A stretch of 64,000 bases of DNA from Polaromonas sp. CG_9.7 (GTDB lineage: Bacteria > Pseudomonadota > Gammaproteobacteria > Burkholderiales > Burkholderiaceae_C), in assembly GCF_015752205.1 (NCBI RefSeq), contig NZ_JADOVG010000014.1:48036-112035 (forward strand). The letters run 5' to 3'. The position numbers and the translations under genes were made by a program. This document shows positions 53,408 to 62,610 of the stretch, piece by piece. The stretch's first letter is position 1; each line of letters opens with the position of its first letter. Under the pieces are notes generated by a model. That model had not been told where the DNA came from. It worked only from the letters and a program-made list of their open reading frames with translations, and made no database searches.

Positions 53408-54544
53408 TCACATCGATTCGAGCAGCATGCGCTGGTAATCATCGCGCGTGGCAATGCGCGGATTGGTCATATGGCAGTGATCGACCATGGCGCCATCGAT
53501 CACGGCTTTGAACTGGCTCTCGGTCACGCCCACTGCGGCAAGGCCCGATGGCAGGCCGAGCCGGGCATTCATGGCCCGGATGGCATCGGGAATGTCGCTG
53601 CCCGTGGCCAGTCCCATCGCCCGGGCCATGCGGTCAAGCCGGTGCTCCTTCTGCACTGACGCCGCTTCGGCGTTGAAGCGGACCACTGCCGGAAGAAACA
53701 GCGCATTGAGCGAACCATGGTGCAGTCGCGGGTCCACGCCGCCCAGGCTATGGCTCAGGGAATGCACACAGCCCAATCCTTTTTGGAACGCCATGGCGCC
53801 CTGCATCGACGCGCTCATCATGTGCAAACGTGCCTCGCGGTCACTGCCATCGCGCGTCGCGCGCTCGATGTTCGCCCAGCCGCGAGTCAGGCCGTCCAGT
53901 GCAATGCCGTCGGCCGGCGGGTTGAAGGCGGCTGACATGAAGGTTTCCATGCAGTGCGCAATCGCGTCCATGCCCGTGGCAGCGGTCAGGCCAGGGGGCA
54001 GACCGAACGTCAGTTCAGGGTCGCAAATCGCGGTTTTCGGCACCAAGTGCCAAGAGTGAAAGCCAAGCTTGCGGTGGTCGTTGACGATGATAATGGCGCC
54101 GCGCGCCACCTCGCTGCCAGTGCCGCTGGTAGTGGGCACGGCAATCAGCGGTGCAACGCGGTCGGTGATTTTGGACGAGCCGCCTTCGATGGTGGCGTAA
54201 CTGGTGAGTAGGCCTTCGTGCGTGGCCGCAATCGCCACGCCCTTGGCGCAGTCAATCGCCGAGCCGCCACCGACGGCGATCAGGCCGTCACATCCACTGG
54301 TCTTGTAGAGTTCGGCTGCCGCCAGTACAGCGGCTTCCGTCGGATTCGAAGGCGTCTGGTCAAACACCGTGACTTTCAAGCCAGGCAGGGCGTCCAGCGC
54401 TTTTTGCAAAATGCCCGCCGCCTTGACGCCCGGATCGGTCACGACCATTGGACGGGTAATGCCGACACGTTCACATTCCTGCTTGAGCAGTTTGATGGCG
54501 CCAAACTCAAACTGAACCTGGGTGACGTAATAGATGAAGGCCAT
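53408..54544 (-). CDS. Iron-containing alcohol dehydrogenase
   Basis: A 378-residue group III dehydrogenase (dehydroquinate-synthase-like fold). The NAD loop is IAVGGGSAIDCAKGVAI; VPTTSGTGSEVARGAIIIV follows. Metal ligands should be Asp and His in TAATGMDAIAHCMETF and the later His pair in CVHSLSHSLGG with HHGSLNALFLPAVVRF. The first residues (FIYYVTQVQFEFGAIKLLKQ) are typical. Possible substrates are short alcohols, lactaldehyde or hydroxyacids. It diverges from the esterase gene at 54714, with 169 bases between them. Confidence 0.9.
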   Translation of the reverse strand: MAFIYYVTQVQFEFGAIKLLKQECERVGITRPMVVTDPGVKAAGILQKALDALPGLKVTVFDQTPSNPTEAAVLAAAELYKTSGCDGLIAVGGGSAIDCAKGVAIAATHEGLLTSYATIEGGSSKITDRVAPLIAVPTTSGTGSEVARGAIIIVNDHRKLGFHSWHLVPKTAICDPELTFGLPPGLTAATGMDAIAHCMETFMSAAFNPPADGIALDGLTRGWANIERATRDGSDREARLHMMSASMQGAMAFQKGLGCVHSLSHSLGGVDPRLHHGSLNALFLPAVVRFNAEAASVQKEHRLDRMARAMGLATGSDIPDAIRAMNARLGLPSGLAAVGVTESQFKAVIDGAMVDHCHMTNPRIATRDDYQRMLLESM

Positions 54545-54713
54545 GGTCGTGTGTCTTTCTGCGTTGTACGATGCGATGCTGTTGACGTGAACCTTACCTT
54601 AAAGGCGGGAGCATCCCTTGAACGACATGCAAACCCTGAAGACGGTCACTTTGGCGATAGAACGTTTGTTGGCATCGGCCAGCCCCTCATTTTTATTCAC
54701 GCTGTTTAGCTAA

Positions 54714-55685
54714 ATGCATTTCCGTAGCCCAGAAAGTCTGTTGACGCCAGCCATGCGCGATGTTCTCAGCCGCATGGCTCGCGCCAATCGTCCGCCGTTT
54801 CACACGCTGACGCCCGTCCAGGCTCGCGCAGCTTACGAAGCTGGATCAAATGTTCTGGAGCTTCCCAAGCAGGCGTTGCCTCGGGTTGTTGATTTCGGCA
54901 TCCCGGTGCGAGACGGCCATGTGGTGGCCGCGCGGCTGTATGCGCCATCGATGCAAAAACTGCCAGTGCTGCTTTACTTTCACGGCGGCGGTTTCACCAT
55001 CGGCAGCATCAACACCCATGACGGGCTGTGCCGCCAACTCAGCCACCTGGCGGGTTGTGCTGTGATGTCGGTGGATTACCGGCTTGCGCCTGAGCACAAG
55101 TTTCCCGTGGCAGCGCATGACGCCTGGGACACGCTTGAATGGCTGGTCGGTCACGCTGCTGAGCTGGGGCTTGATGGGCATCAGCTTGCCGTTGGCGGCG
55201 ACAGTGCGGGCGGCACGCTGGCCGCGATGTGCGCATTGCTGGCCCGGGACACCGGCCTGCCACTGGAATTGCAACTGCTGTTTTATCCTGGTTGTGCATC
55301 CCACCAGGAAACGGCTTCGCACCGCAGGTTTGCCAAGGGATTTGTGCTCGACGAAGCGGACATCAACTGGTTTTTCAACCATTATTTGCGGAGCCCGGCA
55401 GACCGTGAAGACTGGCGTTTCGCGCCGCTCAACGCCAGCCATATGGACGATGTGGCCCCGGCCTGGTTTGGGCTGGCTGAATGCGATCCACTGGTCGAAG
55501 AAGGGCTGCTGTATGCCGACAGGCTGCGCGCCGCCAGCGTGCCGGTGGACCTGGAAATCTACCGGGGCGTGACCCATGAATTCATCAAGATGGGCCGCCT
55601 CCTTCCGGAGGCGCGCCTTGCCCATGCAGACGCCGCCCGGGCGTTGCGCCATGCCTTTCACCTGAAACCCCACCATGAAGATTGA
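54714..55685 (+). CDS. Alpha/beta hydrolase (hormone-sensitive lipase group)
   Basis: A 323-residue esterase. The oxyanion motif is LLYFHGGGFTIGSINTHDG, the nucleophile GGDSAGGTLAAMCALLA, and the acid and base are in WFGLAECDPLVEEG (Asp) and GVTHEFIKMG (His). These define the HSL/type IV family that hydrolyses short acyl esters. No signal peptide, so cytoplasmic. It overlaps the next gene by 11 bases, so the esterase and the thioesterase-acetyltransferase are probably co-translated. Confidence 0.92.
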   Translation: MHFRSPESLLTPAMRDVLSRMARANRPPFHTLTPVQARAAYEAGSNVLELPKQALPRVVDFGIPVRDGHVVAARLYAPSMQKLPVLLYFHGGGFTIGSINTHDGLCRQLSHLAGCAVMSVDYRLAPEHKFPVAAHDAWDTLEWLVGHAAELGLDGHQLAVGGDSAGGTLAAMCALLARDTGLPLELQLLFYPGCASHQETASHRRFAKGFVLDEADINWFFNHYLRSPADREDWRFAPLNASHMDDVAPAWFGLAECDPLVEEGLLYADRLRAASVPVDLEIYRGVTHEFIKMGRLLPEARLAHADAARALRHAFHLKPHHED

Positions 55686-56526
55686 TAATTTCCGGCTGAT
55701 TCATCGCCTGCGCGTTCGCTGGGCCGAAGTGGACATGCAAAAAATCGTCTTTAACGCGCACTACCTGATGTACTTTGACACCGCCATCACCGACTACTGG
55801 CGCGCCTTGGCCCTTCCTTATGAAGAGGCTATGGTTCTACTGGGCGGGGAGCTGTATGTCAAGAAAGCCAGCGTGGAATATCACGGCTCGGCACACTTTG
55901 ACGACCGGCTTGTCGTGGGGCTGAAGTGCGAACGAATCGGTAATTCATCGATGCTTTTCACCGGCGCGATTTTCAGGGATGATGAACTGCTCATAACCTG
56001 TGAACTTGTGTATGTATTTGCCGACCCTGTGTCGCAAACCTCACGTCCTGTACCACCCGGTCTGCGCAGCCTGATCGAGAGGTTTGAAGCGGGTGAATCG
56101 ATTCTGGAGATCAAGCTTGGCAACTGGGCAGAACTGGGGCTGGTTGCCGCAAGCATCCAGGCGTCTGTAATTGTGGAAACAAGTGCCCCTGAAAATGAAT
56201 GGAAGGAAGATGACAGTTCAGCCATTTATGCAGTGGGATTTAATGCGCTGGGGCAGCGTATAGCGACAGGCAGGCTGCTCGGGCAATGCAATGGTTCGAG
56301 CAAGATAGAACACTTGGTGGTGCATCGCGCGTTACGGGGTGCAGGCATGGGTCAAGCCGTTTTGGAGGCCCTTATCGGTGTGGCCCGGCAACGCGGTGAT
56401 CACGAAGTAATGCTTCTCACACGCTGCGCAGACCAAGCGTTTTATCAGCGCGAAGGATTCATGACGCGCGCAGAACCTTTTTTTAAAGCGGACAGCATGC
56501 GCAGTGAAATGTTCAAATCCCTTTGA
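55675..56526 (+). CDS. YbgC/FadM-type thioesterase fused to a GNAT acetyltransferase domain
   Basis: A 283-residue two-domain protein. Residues about 1-145 form a hot-dog thioesterase (LIHRLRVRWAEVDMQKIVFNAHYLMYFDTA, with the catalytic Asp in WAEVDMQ and the conserved His-Tyr), and about 165-283 a GNAT domain with IEHLVVHRALRGAGMGQAVLEALIGVARQRG (acetyl-CoA loop RGAGMG) and CADQAFYQREGFM. Thioesterases of this type cleave acyl-CoA; GNAT domains acetylate amines. The fusion suggests one enzyme handling acyl-CoA and an acceptor together. It forms a unit with the esterase. Confidence 0.88.
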   Translation: MKIDNFRLIHRLRVRWAEVDMQKIVFNAHYLMYFDTAITDYWRALALPYEEAMVLLGGELYVKKASVEYHGSAHFDDRLVVGLKCERIGNSSMLFTGAIFRDDELLITCELVYVFADPVSQTSRPVPPGLRSLIERFEAGESILEIKLGNWAELGLVAASIQASVIVETSAPENEWKEDDSSAIYAVGFNALGQRIATGRLLGQCNGSSKIEHLVVHRALRGAGMGQAVLEALIGVARQRGDHEVMLLTRCADQAFYQREGFMTRAEPFFKADSMRSEMFKSL

Positions 56527-56607
56527 GGCCGCACGCTGTGTTGAAATCAAATGCAATTGATTTCAATGTAATCTACAGGTTATTTTCGAAATTTGATACG
56601 AAAATAA

Positions 56608-57453
56608 TCAAATGTTGAAGGATATGAAAGACACAGAAGGAACTTCATCAATGCGGTCATGCAGATACGTATGTTCTGCCATGTCAATTCGCAGGAATTT
56701 GCCTGGAATTGGTTTTGACAAGCTTCTGGCCACCAAAAGCGTGCTGGTGCGCGTGCCGTAGCCATGTTCCGGGAACGCCACAAATGCACTGGACAAGGCG
56801 GCTTCCATGGCTTGCCGGGATTGGGTCATCGGCAAATTGTCAATTGAGGATCGCACGCGATTGGCGAGCGATGTCCAAAGCGGGTCTTGCCACGAATCAT
56901 CCTGCAAGTCGGACTTGGCTTCCTGCTGCAACGACACCTTTAACGCGGTTTTCAGGGCAAGTGTCTTGAGCCATGGCGTATCAAGTGCTGCATTCGACAG
57001 CCCGTAAATGCCCCGTTCCAGCGTTTGGCAATGAAGTCCAGACAAAGAAACGGACGGTCTGTTGGTCATCCACGTCCATTCATTGCGCATCACATCACCC
57101 AGGACCAAGTTGAATCCTCCGTAGTTGGGACTGTCTTTTTCAAGCAGGGCTGCAAATGATGCGGCATCTGTGTCGCTTTCCAACCAGCGTGTCACCAGTT
57201 TGCCGCGAGAAAATGCGGCAACTTTTGGTTCGGCTTCGCGAACGTTGGTAATAAATGCCACCCGGCCTTGGGGAGAGGTTCCCAGCCAGGTTCCGCCTGC
57301 TCGCAGGTCGCGTCCAGAAATGATTTCCTGTCCACCATCCATTTTCCAGCGACCAAGCGGCAGCGTCGGGCGGTCCAAAAACTCATCACGGTTGGAGGCA
57401 ATCACCAAAGGGCAGCGCTCTGAAGCTCCGATGGCAAAGGCGATCAGGCACAT
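56608..57453 (-). CDS. NRDE family protein (TANGO2-like)
   Basis: A 281-residue protein starting MCLIAFAIGASERCPLVIASNRDEFLDRPTLPLGRW. The SNRDEF motif and the N-terminal Cys, which would become an N-terminal nucleophile after Met removal, define the NRDE/TANGO2 family, whose eukaryotic member is linked to heme handling. The later segment FITNVREAEPKVAAFSRGKLV and GGFNLVLGDV follow the family pattern. No membrane segment or signal peptide. It is upstream of ygfZ on the same strand in a head-to-tail order running leftward. Confidence 0.87.
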   Translation of the reverse strand: MCLIAFAIGASERCPLVIASNRDEFLDRPTLPLGRWKMDGGQEIISGRDLRAGGTWLGTSPQGRVAFITNVREAEPKVAAFSRGKLVTRWLESDTDAASFAALLEKDSPNYGGFNLVLGDVMRNEWTWMTNRPSVSLSGLHCQTLERGIYGLSNAALDTPWLKTLALKTALKVSLQQEAKSDLQDDSWQDPLWTSLANRVRSSIDNLPMTQSRQAMEAALSSAFVAFPEHGYGTRTSTLLVARSLSKPIPGKFLRIDMAEHTYLHDRIDEVPSVSFISFNI

Positions 57454-57480
57454 GCCTGCATTTCCTTGCGACGCATGGCT

Positions 57481-58440
57481 TCAAATGTCTTCAAGCAAAG
57501 GGTAGGGCAGTGGCAGCAGGGCCAGGGCCGGACCTGTCGGATTGCCCAAACTCAGGCGTTTTTCGCCCGAATGTGTTGTGGCATCGGCCGCTGCCGCCGT
57601 TTGAATCGACACGATCGCATCAAAACCACCCTCAGGGTGCGCAGCGGATGCAGCGACCAGACCGCAAGGCTGGTCAGGGTCTTGACCATGAAAAACTTCT
57701 TGCCCTGGCACAGGCGACGTATCGCTGTCGGTATGAACAACATACGCACGGCGCTTGAGCGTGCCGCGAAACTGGCTGCGTGCAACGATTTCCTGCCCGG
57801 GATAGCAACCTTTCTTGAAATTCACGCCACCCACCGATTCATAGTTGAGCATTTGCGGCACAAAAGACTCAAATACCGGCTGGCAGATCATGGCAATTCC
57901 CGATTGCACTTCGAGCCAGTTCCACATTTCCAGGTCAATGGGATTGCCATCAGGAACTGCGCAATGGACAGGTGCGCACCACAGGGTCCTTGGTTGGCTG
58001 GCGCCTGGGTACAGAACAATCAGGTTTGCCTCATCAACATCGACCTTGGTCCACGCAGGCTGAGCACTGACTGCCACGGGGTCAATCGCAGACCCCGTCA
58101 AGCCATACAGCAGAAAATTGTCGGTGGCGTCGGTGAGTTTTGCCTTTGCACGCATTACAAACATCGAAAGCCGCTTAAGTGTGGCGGCCAGAATATCGCG
58201 GCTGCACACCAGCAGAACTTCTTCCGGACTGCGCTTGAAAACGATGAAACTAGCCTGCATTCGCCCCTTGGCATTGCAAAAAGCCGCGAGGCGCGCTTGC
58301 GTCGTTCCCAACTGCGCCACGTCCTGTGTGAGCTGTCCCTGCAGGAACTTGACGGCGTCTTCGCCAACGGCGCGGATGATTCCGAGATGCGTCAGCTTGA
58401 CGACGCCCGAAATTTGAGGAATTGAGCTGGTCATGGTCAT
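57481..58440 (-). CDS. ygfZ: Folate-binding protein YgfZ
   Basis: A 319-residue tetrahydrofolate-dependent protein of the GcvT fold, used for the repair and assembly of some Fe-S enzymes. The signature is KKGCYPGQEIVARSQFRGTLKRRAY; the conserved Cys lies in KGCYPGQE. The N-terminal FLQGQLTQDVAQLGTTQARLAAFCNAKGRMQASFIVF is also typical. The start ATG 58440 is paired with a second ATG two codons on. It diverges from mltG by 85 bases, as in many beta-proteobacteria. Confidence 0.92.
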   Translation of the reverse strand: MTMTSSIPQISGVVKLTHLGIIRAVGEDAVKFLQGQLTQDVAQLGTTQARLAAFCNAKGRMQASFIVFKRSPEEVLLVCSRDILAATLKRLSMFVMRAKAKLTDATDNFLLYGLTGSAIDPVAVSAQPAWTKVDVDEANLIVLYPGASQPRTLWCAPVHCAVPDGNPIDLEMWNWLEVQSGIAMICQPVFESFVPQMLNYESVGGVNFKKGCYPGQEIVARSQFRGTLKRRAYVVHTDSDTSPVPGQEVFHGQDPDQPCGLVAASAAHPEGGFDAIVSIQTAAAADATTHSGEKRLSLGNPTGPALALLPLPYPLLEDI

Positions 58441-58525
58441 GAGAAATTCGCTATAGAAGTGAAGTTGGCCTGAATTATCATTGCCCGGTGTTCGTTGGCA
58501 TTGATGTTGAAAAGGTAGTAGGGTC

Positions 58526-59533
58526 GTGCGTCGTGTTTTTAAAAGTTTATTGATTTTTCTGTTTACCGCACCACTGCTGCTGCTAGGTGCGGCAATGTGG
58601 TGGCTCAACGCTCCCATGCCGCTTCGGCTGCCACCGGGAATTCAGGTCGTGGACCTTGAAATCGAGCGGGGCACCACGGCCAATGGCGTGGCAGATATTG
58701 TGGTGGCTAGCGGTGCGGAAGTACCGGTGCAACTGTTGCAGGCGTGGTTTCGTTTCTCGCGACAGGCCCGTCTAATCAAGGCGGGAAGTTATGAAATCGT
58801 TCCCGGCACCTCGCCCCGAAAATTGCTGAGCATGCTGGTTCGCGGTGAGGAAACGCTTAAAAACGTCACGCTGGTGGAAGGCTGGACCTTTAGCCAGGTT
58901 TTGCAGGCACTACAAAAAGCAGAGCAGCTCACGCCCGACACGCTTGCGCTAAGCCCTGAAATGATCATGGAAAAGATGGGAAAGCCAGGCGTGTACCCGG
59001 AAGGCCGGTTTTTCCCGGATACCTATACCTATGCCAAAGGCTCCAGCGATCTGGCCGTTCTCAAGCGCGCGGCTCGGGCCATGGACCGGCGACTTGACGC
59101 CGCCTGGAGTTTGCGCAGCCTTGAAACACCACTCAAGTCAGCTGACGAAGCGCTCATCCTGGCCAGCATTGTGGAAAAAGAAACCGGCAAGCCGTCGGAT
59201 CGCGAACAGGTCAGCGGTGTTTTTACCAACCGGCTTCGCATTGGCATGCCGTTGCAAACAGACCCGACTGTGATCTACGGAATGGGCGCCCGGTTTGACG
59301 GCAACTTGCGCAAACGCGATCTTCAGATGGATACGCCTTACAACACCTACACCCGGACAGGTTTGCCGCCAACGCCGATTGCCATGCCGGGCAAAGCCGC
59401 ATTGCTCGCGGCAGTGCAGCCGGCATCGACCAAAGCGCTTTATTTTGTCTCTCGGGGTGATGGCACCAGCGAGTTCAGCGAAAACCTTGATGGCCACAAC
59501 CGCGCTGTCAACAAATACATTCGAGGCCGATAA
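58526..59533 (+). CDS. mltG: Endolytic murein transglycosylase MltG
   Basis: MltG cuts nascent peptidoglycan in the inner membrane and may end glycan strand growth. The 335-residue protein starts at GTG, has one N-terminal helix (SLLIFLFTAPLLLLGAAMWW) and a LysM-like subdomain, then the YceG catalytic region with the Glu in LILASIVEKETGKPSDREQVSGVFTNRL, LQTDPTVIYGMG and PYNTYTRTGLPPTPI. The order mltG-tmk-holB is conserved. Confidence 0.95.
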   Translation: MRRVFKSLLIFLFTAPLLLLGAAMWWLNAPMPLRLPPGIQVVDLEIERGTTANGVADIVVASGAEVPVQLLQAWFRFSRQARLIKAGSYEIVPGTSPRKLLSMLVRGEETLKNVTLVEGWTFSQVLQALQKAEQLTPDTLALSPEMIMEKMGKPGVYPEGRFFPDTYTYAKGSSDLAVLKRAARAMDRRLDAAWSLRSLETPLKSADEALILASIVEKETGKPSDREQVSGVFTNRLRIGMPLQTDPTVIYGMGARFDGNLRKRDLQMDTPYNTYTRTGLPPTPIAMPGKAALLAAVQPASTKALYFVSRGDGTSEFSENLDGHNRAVNKYIRGR

Positions 59534-59539
59534 ATCATC

Positions 59540-60232
59540 ATGACCCATCACGGCCTATTTATCAGTTTTGAAGGCATCGACGGCGCAGGAAAATCAACGC
59601 ACATCGAAGCCCTGGCCAACGCCTTCACGTCAGAAGGACGCACAGTGACGCTCACGCGCGAACCAGGCGGGACTTTGCTCGCCGAAAAGTTGCGTAATCT
59701 GGTCCTCGAAGAAGCCATGGATCCACTGACCGAGTCGCTGCTGATTTTTGCAGCTCGCCGTGACCACGTGGTGCGCGTGATTGCACCGGCGCTGCTGCGT
59801 GGCGAGGTGGTCTTGTGCGATCGCTTCACCGACGCCACATTCGCCTACCAAGGAGCGGGGCGCGGTTTTAATCTACGCGTGCTGGCCACACTTGAAAGCT
59901 GGGTGCAGACTGATGAGGGTCTTTTGGGCGACCCGGCAGGCAATCAACCGATGAAACCTGAAGTTGAAACGGTGATCGAGCCAGACCTTACGATCTGGTT
60001 TGACCTGCTTCCAGAAGATGCTGCCTTGCGCCTAGCTGACGCCCGTGTTCCCGACAGGTTCGAATCGCAGCCGGTAGAATTTTTTCGCCGTGTTGCGCAA
60101 GGCTACGCGGAACGTCAGCGCGATCATTTCGAACGCTTCGCGCGAATTGATGCTTCCCAGGCGCGGGATGCGGTCTGGCAGTGCGTCATGCAGGTGGTTA
60201 TTGAAAAGGGATGGCTAAAGTCCGTGGCCTGA
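59540..60232 (+). CDS. tmk: Thymidylate kinase
   Basis: The enzyme phosphorylates dTMP to dTDP. The P-loop is [17 protein letters not shown], the DR/EPGG segment [19 protein letters not shown], and the LID-like [17 protein letters not shown]. At 230 residues it is slightly longer than E. coli Tmk (213), because of an extra segment after [23 protein letters not shown] before the dTMP-contact helix. The stop lies two bases before the chosen holB start. Confidence 0.95.
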   Translation: MTHHGLFISFEGIDGAGKSTHIEALANAFTSEGRTVTLTREPGGTLLAEKLRNLVLEEAMDPLTESLLIFAARRDHVVRVIAPALLRGEVVLCDRFTDATFAYQGAGRGFNLRVLATLESWVQTDEGLLGDPAGNQPMKPEVETVIEPDLTIWFDLLPEDAALRLADARVPDRFESQPVEFFRRVAQGYAERQRDHFERFARIDASQARDAVWQCVMQVVIEKGWLKSVA

Positions 60233-60234
60233 CC

Positions 60235-61365
60235 ATGAATACCCCAAATACACTCACTCTTCAAGGCCGACACCTGGCCCCATGGCTGCAGACACAACTG
60301 GAAAGTTTGCTGACGCAACGCGGTCACGCGTGGCTGCTGGGGGGGCCGTCAGGTCTTGGGCAGTTTGAACTGGCGCTGGCGTTGGCCACTGCCTGGTTGT
60401 GCGAGCAGCCTACTTCACGCGGTGCCTGCGGCCACTGCGGAAGTTGCCACGCAGTAGAGGTTCATACCCATGCAGACCTGTGCATGCTGATGCCTGAAAC
60501 ACTGTCACTTTCGCTGGGCTGGCCGCTAGACGAAAAAACGCAGGATGAGCTGGACGGAAAAAAGCGCAAGCCCAGCAAGGAAATCAAGGTGGATGCGGCG
60601 CGCGAAGCCGTTTCATTTACCCAGTTCACCCGTTCACGTGGAACGACCAAGGTGGTTGTGGTATTTCCTGCCGAGCGTATGAATCATGTGACAGCAAACA
60701 CATTGCTGAAGACTCTTGAAGAGCCACCCGGGGCAGTTAAGTTCATTCTGGCAACAGAAGCGGCGCACCAACTGCTGCCAACCATTCGCAGTCGATGCAT
60801 TGGCCACACCATGCTGTGGCCTGATTTTGAACTGGCTTTACGCTGGCTTGGAACTGAAACGGCTCGACTGGGTAGCACAGATAAAAAACCACAAAAAGCA
60901 GTCCAGCCATCAGACTCGGCTGACATGAAGACACTTTTGCTCAGAGCAGGCGGAAGACCGTCTGATGTGCTGAACTGGACGCAAGCCACCCCGGCTAAAG
61001 AGACTGCACAGCGATGGCAGGATTTCCCAAAAGCGATGCTTAATGGCGATGTCAGTGCCTTGGCGGATTTTCCACCAGCCCTAGCGGTTGTTGCCCTGCA
61101 AAAGCTTTGCCATGATTTGTGGTCAATCCGGGTGGGAGGTGTTCCCAGATTTTTCAGTGTTCAAGACTTGTCTGCAGTTCCCGTAAGAGCAGCCGGCAAA
61201 ACAGTTCGTTTTTCTCAAGAGTTGGATGAAACAGGGTTGTATGCCCTTGCAAATTGGTCAAGGGACCTCAACGCTATTGCGCGCACTGTAGATCATCCTT
61301 ATAACCCGGGATTGCTGATTGAATCCTTGGTAAGTCGTGCCAAGACAGCACTCACTGCCGTATAG
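60235..61365 (+). CDS. holB: DNA polymerase III subunit delta'
   Basis: Part of the clamp loader. The 376-residue protein has a degenerate P-loop (LLGGPSGLGQFELALALA, no Lys), as is normal for delta'. The zinc-module cysteines are in LCEQPTSRGACGHCGSCHAV. The SRC motif region is MNHVTANTLLKTLEEPPGAVKFILATEAAHQLLPTIRSRC. A Lys/Glu-rich insertion (ELDGKKRKPSKEIKVDAA) precedes the arginine-finger region. I used ATG 60235 (MNTPNTLTL); an upstream ATG at 60211 would overlap tmk. Confidence 0.93.
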   Translation: MNTPNTLTLQGRHLAPWLQTQLESLLTQRGHAWLLGGPSGLGQFELALALATAWLCEQPTSRGACGHCGSCHAVEVHTHADLCMLMPETLSLSLGWPLDEKTQDELDGKKRKPSKEIKVDAAREAVSFTQFTRSRGTTKVVVVFPAERMNHVTANTLLKTLEEPPGAVKFILATEAAHQLLPTIRSRCIGHTMLWPDFELALRWLGTETARLGSTDKKPQKAVQPSDSADMKTLLLRAGGRPSDVLNWTQATPAKETAQRWQDFPKAMLNGDVSALADFPPALAVVALQKLCHDLWSIRVGGVPRFFSVQDLSAVPVRAAGKTVRFSQELDETGLYALANWSRDLNAIARTVDHPYNPGLLIESLVSRAKTALTAV

Positions 61366-61412
61366 CTTGGCATTCAGCTAATCAAAATAGATTCAACTTC
61401 CAAATCAGCATC

Positions 61413-61790
61413 ATGAGCACAAAATCCATCTCAGGCCCTGCCACCACAGCATCCCGACCCAGCATTATTCAGTTGTCAATCAAAGAAAAGAGTGATCTAT
61501 ATACTGCCTATATTCCGTTGTTTAAAGAAGGGGGAATATTCATTGCCACCACCCGCGATTACAAACTTGGCGATGACGTCTATGTTTTGTTAACTCTTCC
61601 CGATGAAACGCAACGTCATCCAATCACCGGAAAAGTGGCATGGATTACACCTCCCCATGCTGCTGGCAACCAGACGCAAGGAATTGGCGTTCGGTTTCCG
61701 GTAGAAGAGAAATCACGCACACTTAAAGCAAAAATTGAAGAGCTTTTAGGCCCTAATGTGGGCGCCAGTCGAGCTACTGATACGATTTGA
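61413..61790 (+). CDS. PilZ domain protein
   Basis: A 125-residue protein consisting of one PilZ fold with a short N-terminal tail (SIIQLSIKEKSDLYTAYIPLFKEGGIFIATTRDYKLGDDVYVLLTLPD) and GIGVRFP near the end. The RxxxR c-di-GMP-binding signature is not seen; the tail lacks the double Arg, which fits the PilZ subtype that works in type IV pilus assembly without binding the nucleotide. The start follows holB by 47 bases; same direction. Confidence 0.88.
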   Translation: MSTKSISGPATTASRPSIIQLSIKEKSDLYTAYIPLFKEGGIFIATTRDYKLGDDVYVLLTLPDETQRHPITGKVAWITPPHAAGNQTQGIGVRFPVEEKSRTLKAKIEELLGPNVGASRATDTI

Positions 61791-61809
61791 ATATCATCTA
61801 CATAAATTT

Positions 61810-62610
61810 ATGTTTACAGATTCACACTGCCATTTAAGTTATCCAAGCTTAAAAGAAAATATATCAGAAATCCGTAAGGCTATGAAAGATGCGAAAGTGG
61901 AAAGAGCTTTATGCATTTGTACCACCCTTGAAGAATTTCAGGACGTTCACCAACTGGCATTAACCTATGACAATTTCTGGTGCACGGTTGGAGTACACCC
62001 TGACAATGAAAAAGTACAGGAACCGGATATTGACGATCTTGTTAGACGGGCCAAACTTGAAAGGGTGGTGGGAATAGGAGAAACAGGCCTTGATTACTAC
62101 CGACTAGGTGAGAGAACACTTAAGGAAATGGAATGGCAGCGCGAGCGTTTTCGGGTACACATCAGAGCGGCTGGCTTGACTGGAAAGCCTCTTGTTATTC
62201 ATACCAGAAATGCTTCGAATGACACGATTTCTATCTTGAAGGAAGAAATTGCAGTTGCCGCGACAAAGGGAAAAAATGTACGTGGTGTATTTCATTGTTT
62301 TACAGAAACTCAAGAAGTAGCAAGAGCCGCTTTAGATCTTGGTTTTTACATTTCTTTTTCAGGCGTAATTACGTTTAAAAATGCAGCAGATATTCGAGAA
62401 GTCGCCCGTTTTATTCCACTTGACCGACTTTTAATTGAGACTGACAGTCCTTATTTATCACCGATGCCTTATCGAGGGAAAACAAACAATCCTTCATATG
62501 TTCCCTTTGTAGCAAAACAGCTTGCCGAAATAAGACTCGAATCTCTCGACACTATTGCCCTTGCAACCAGTCGTAATTTTGAACAACTTTTTACGGAGGT
62601 CAGCACATGA
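61810..62610 (+). CDS. TatD family hydrolase
   Basis: A 266-residue metal-dependent deoxyribonuclease-like TIM barrel. The metal ligands are His in MFTDSHCHLSYPSL, Glu in VGIGETGLDYY, His in LVIHTRNAS and VFHCFTETQEVA, and Asp in LLIETDSPYL. The sequence is AT-rich compared with its neighbours (22 of 60 bases are G or C at 61861-61920, against 40 of 60 at 59761-59820 in tmk). Conserved operon order, but unusual base use. The stop overlaps the next start as ATGA. Confidence 0.92.
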   Translation: MFTDSHCHLSYPSLKENISEIRKAMKDAKVERALCICTTLEEFQDVHQLALTYDNFWCTVGVHPDNEKVQEPDIDDLVRRAKLERVVGIGETGLDYYRLGERTLKEMEWQRERFRVHIRAAGLTGKPLVIHTRNASNDTISILKEEIAVAATKGKNVRGVFHCFTETQEVARAALDLGFYISFSGVITFKNAADIREVARFIPLDRLLIETDSPYLSPMPYRGKTNNPSYVPFVAKQLAEIRLESLDTIALATSRNFEQLFTEVST

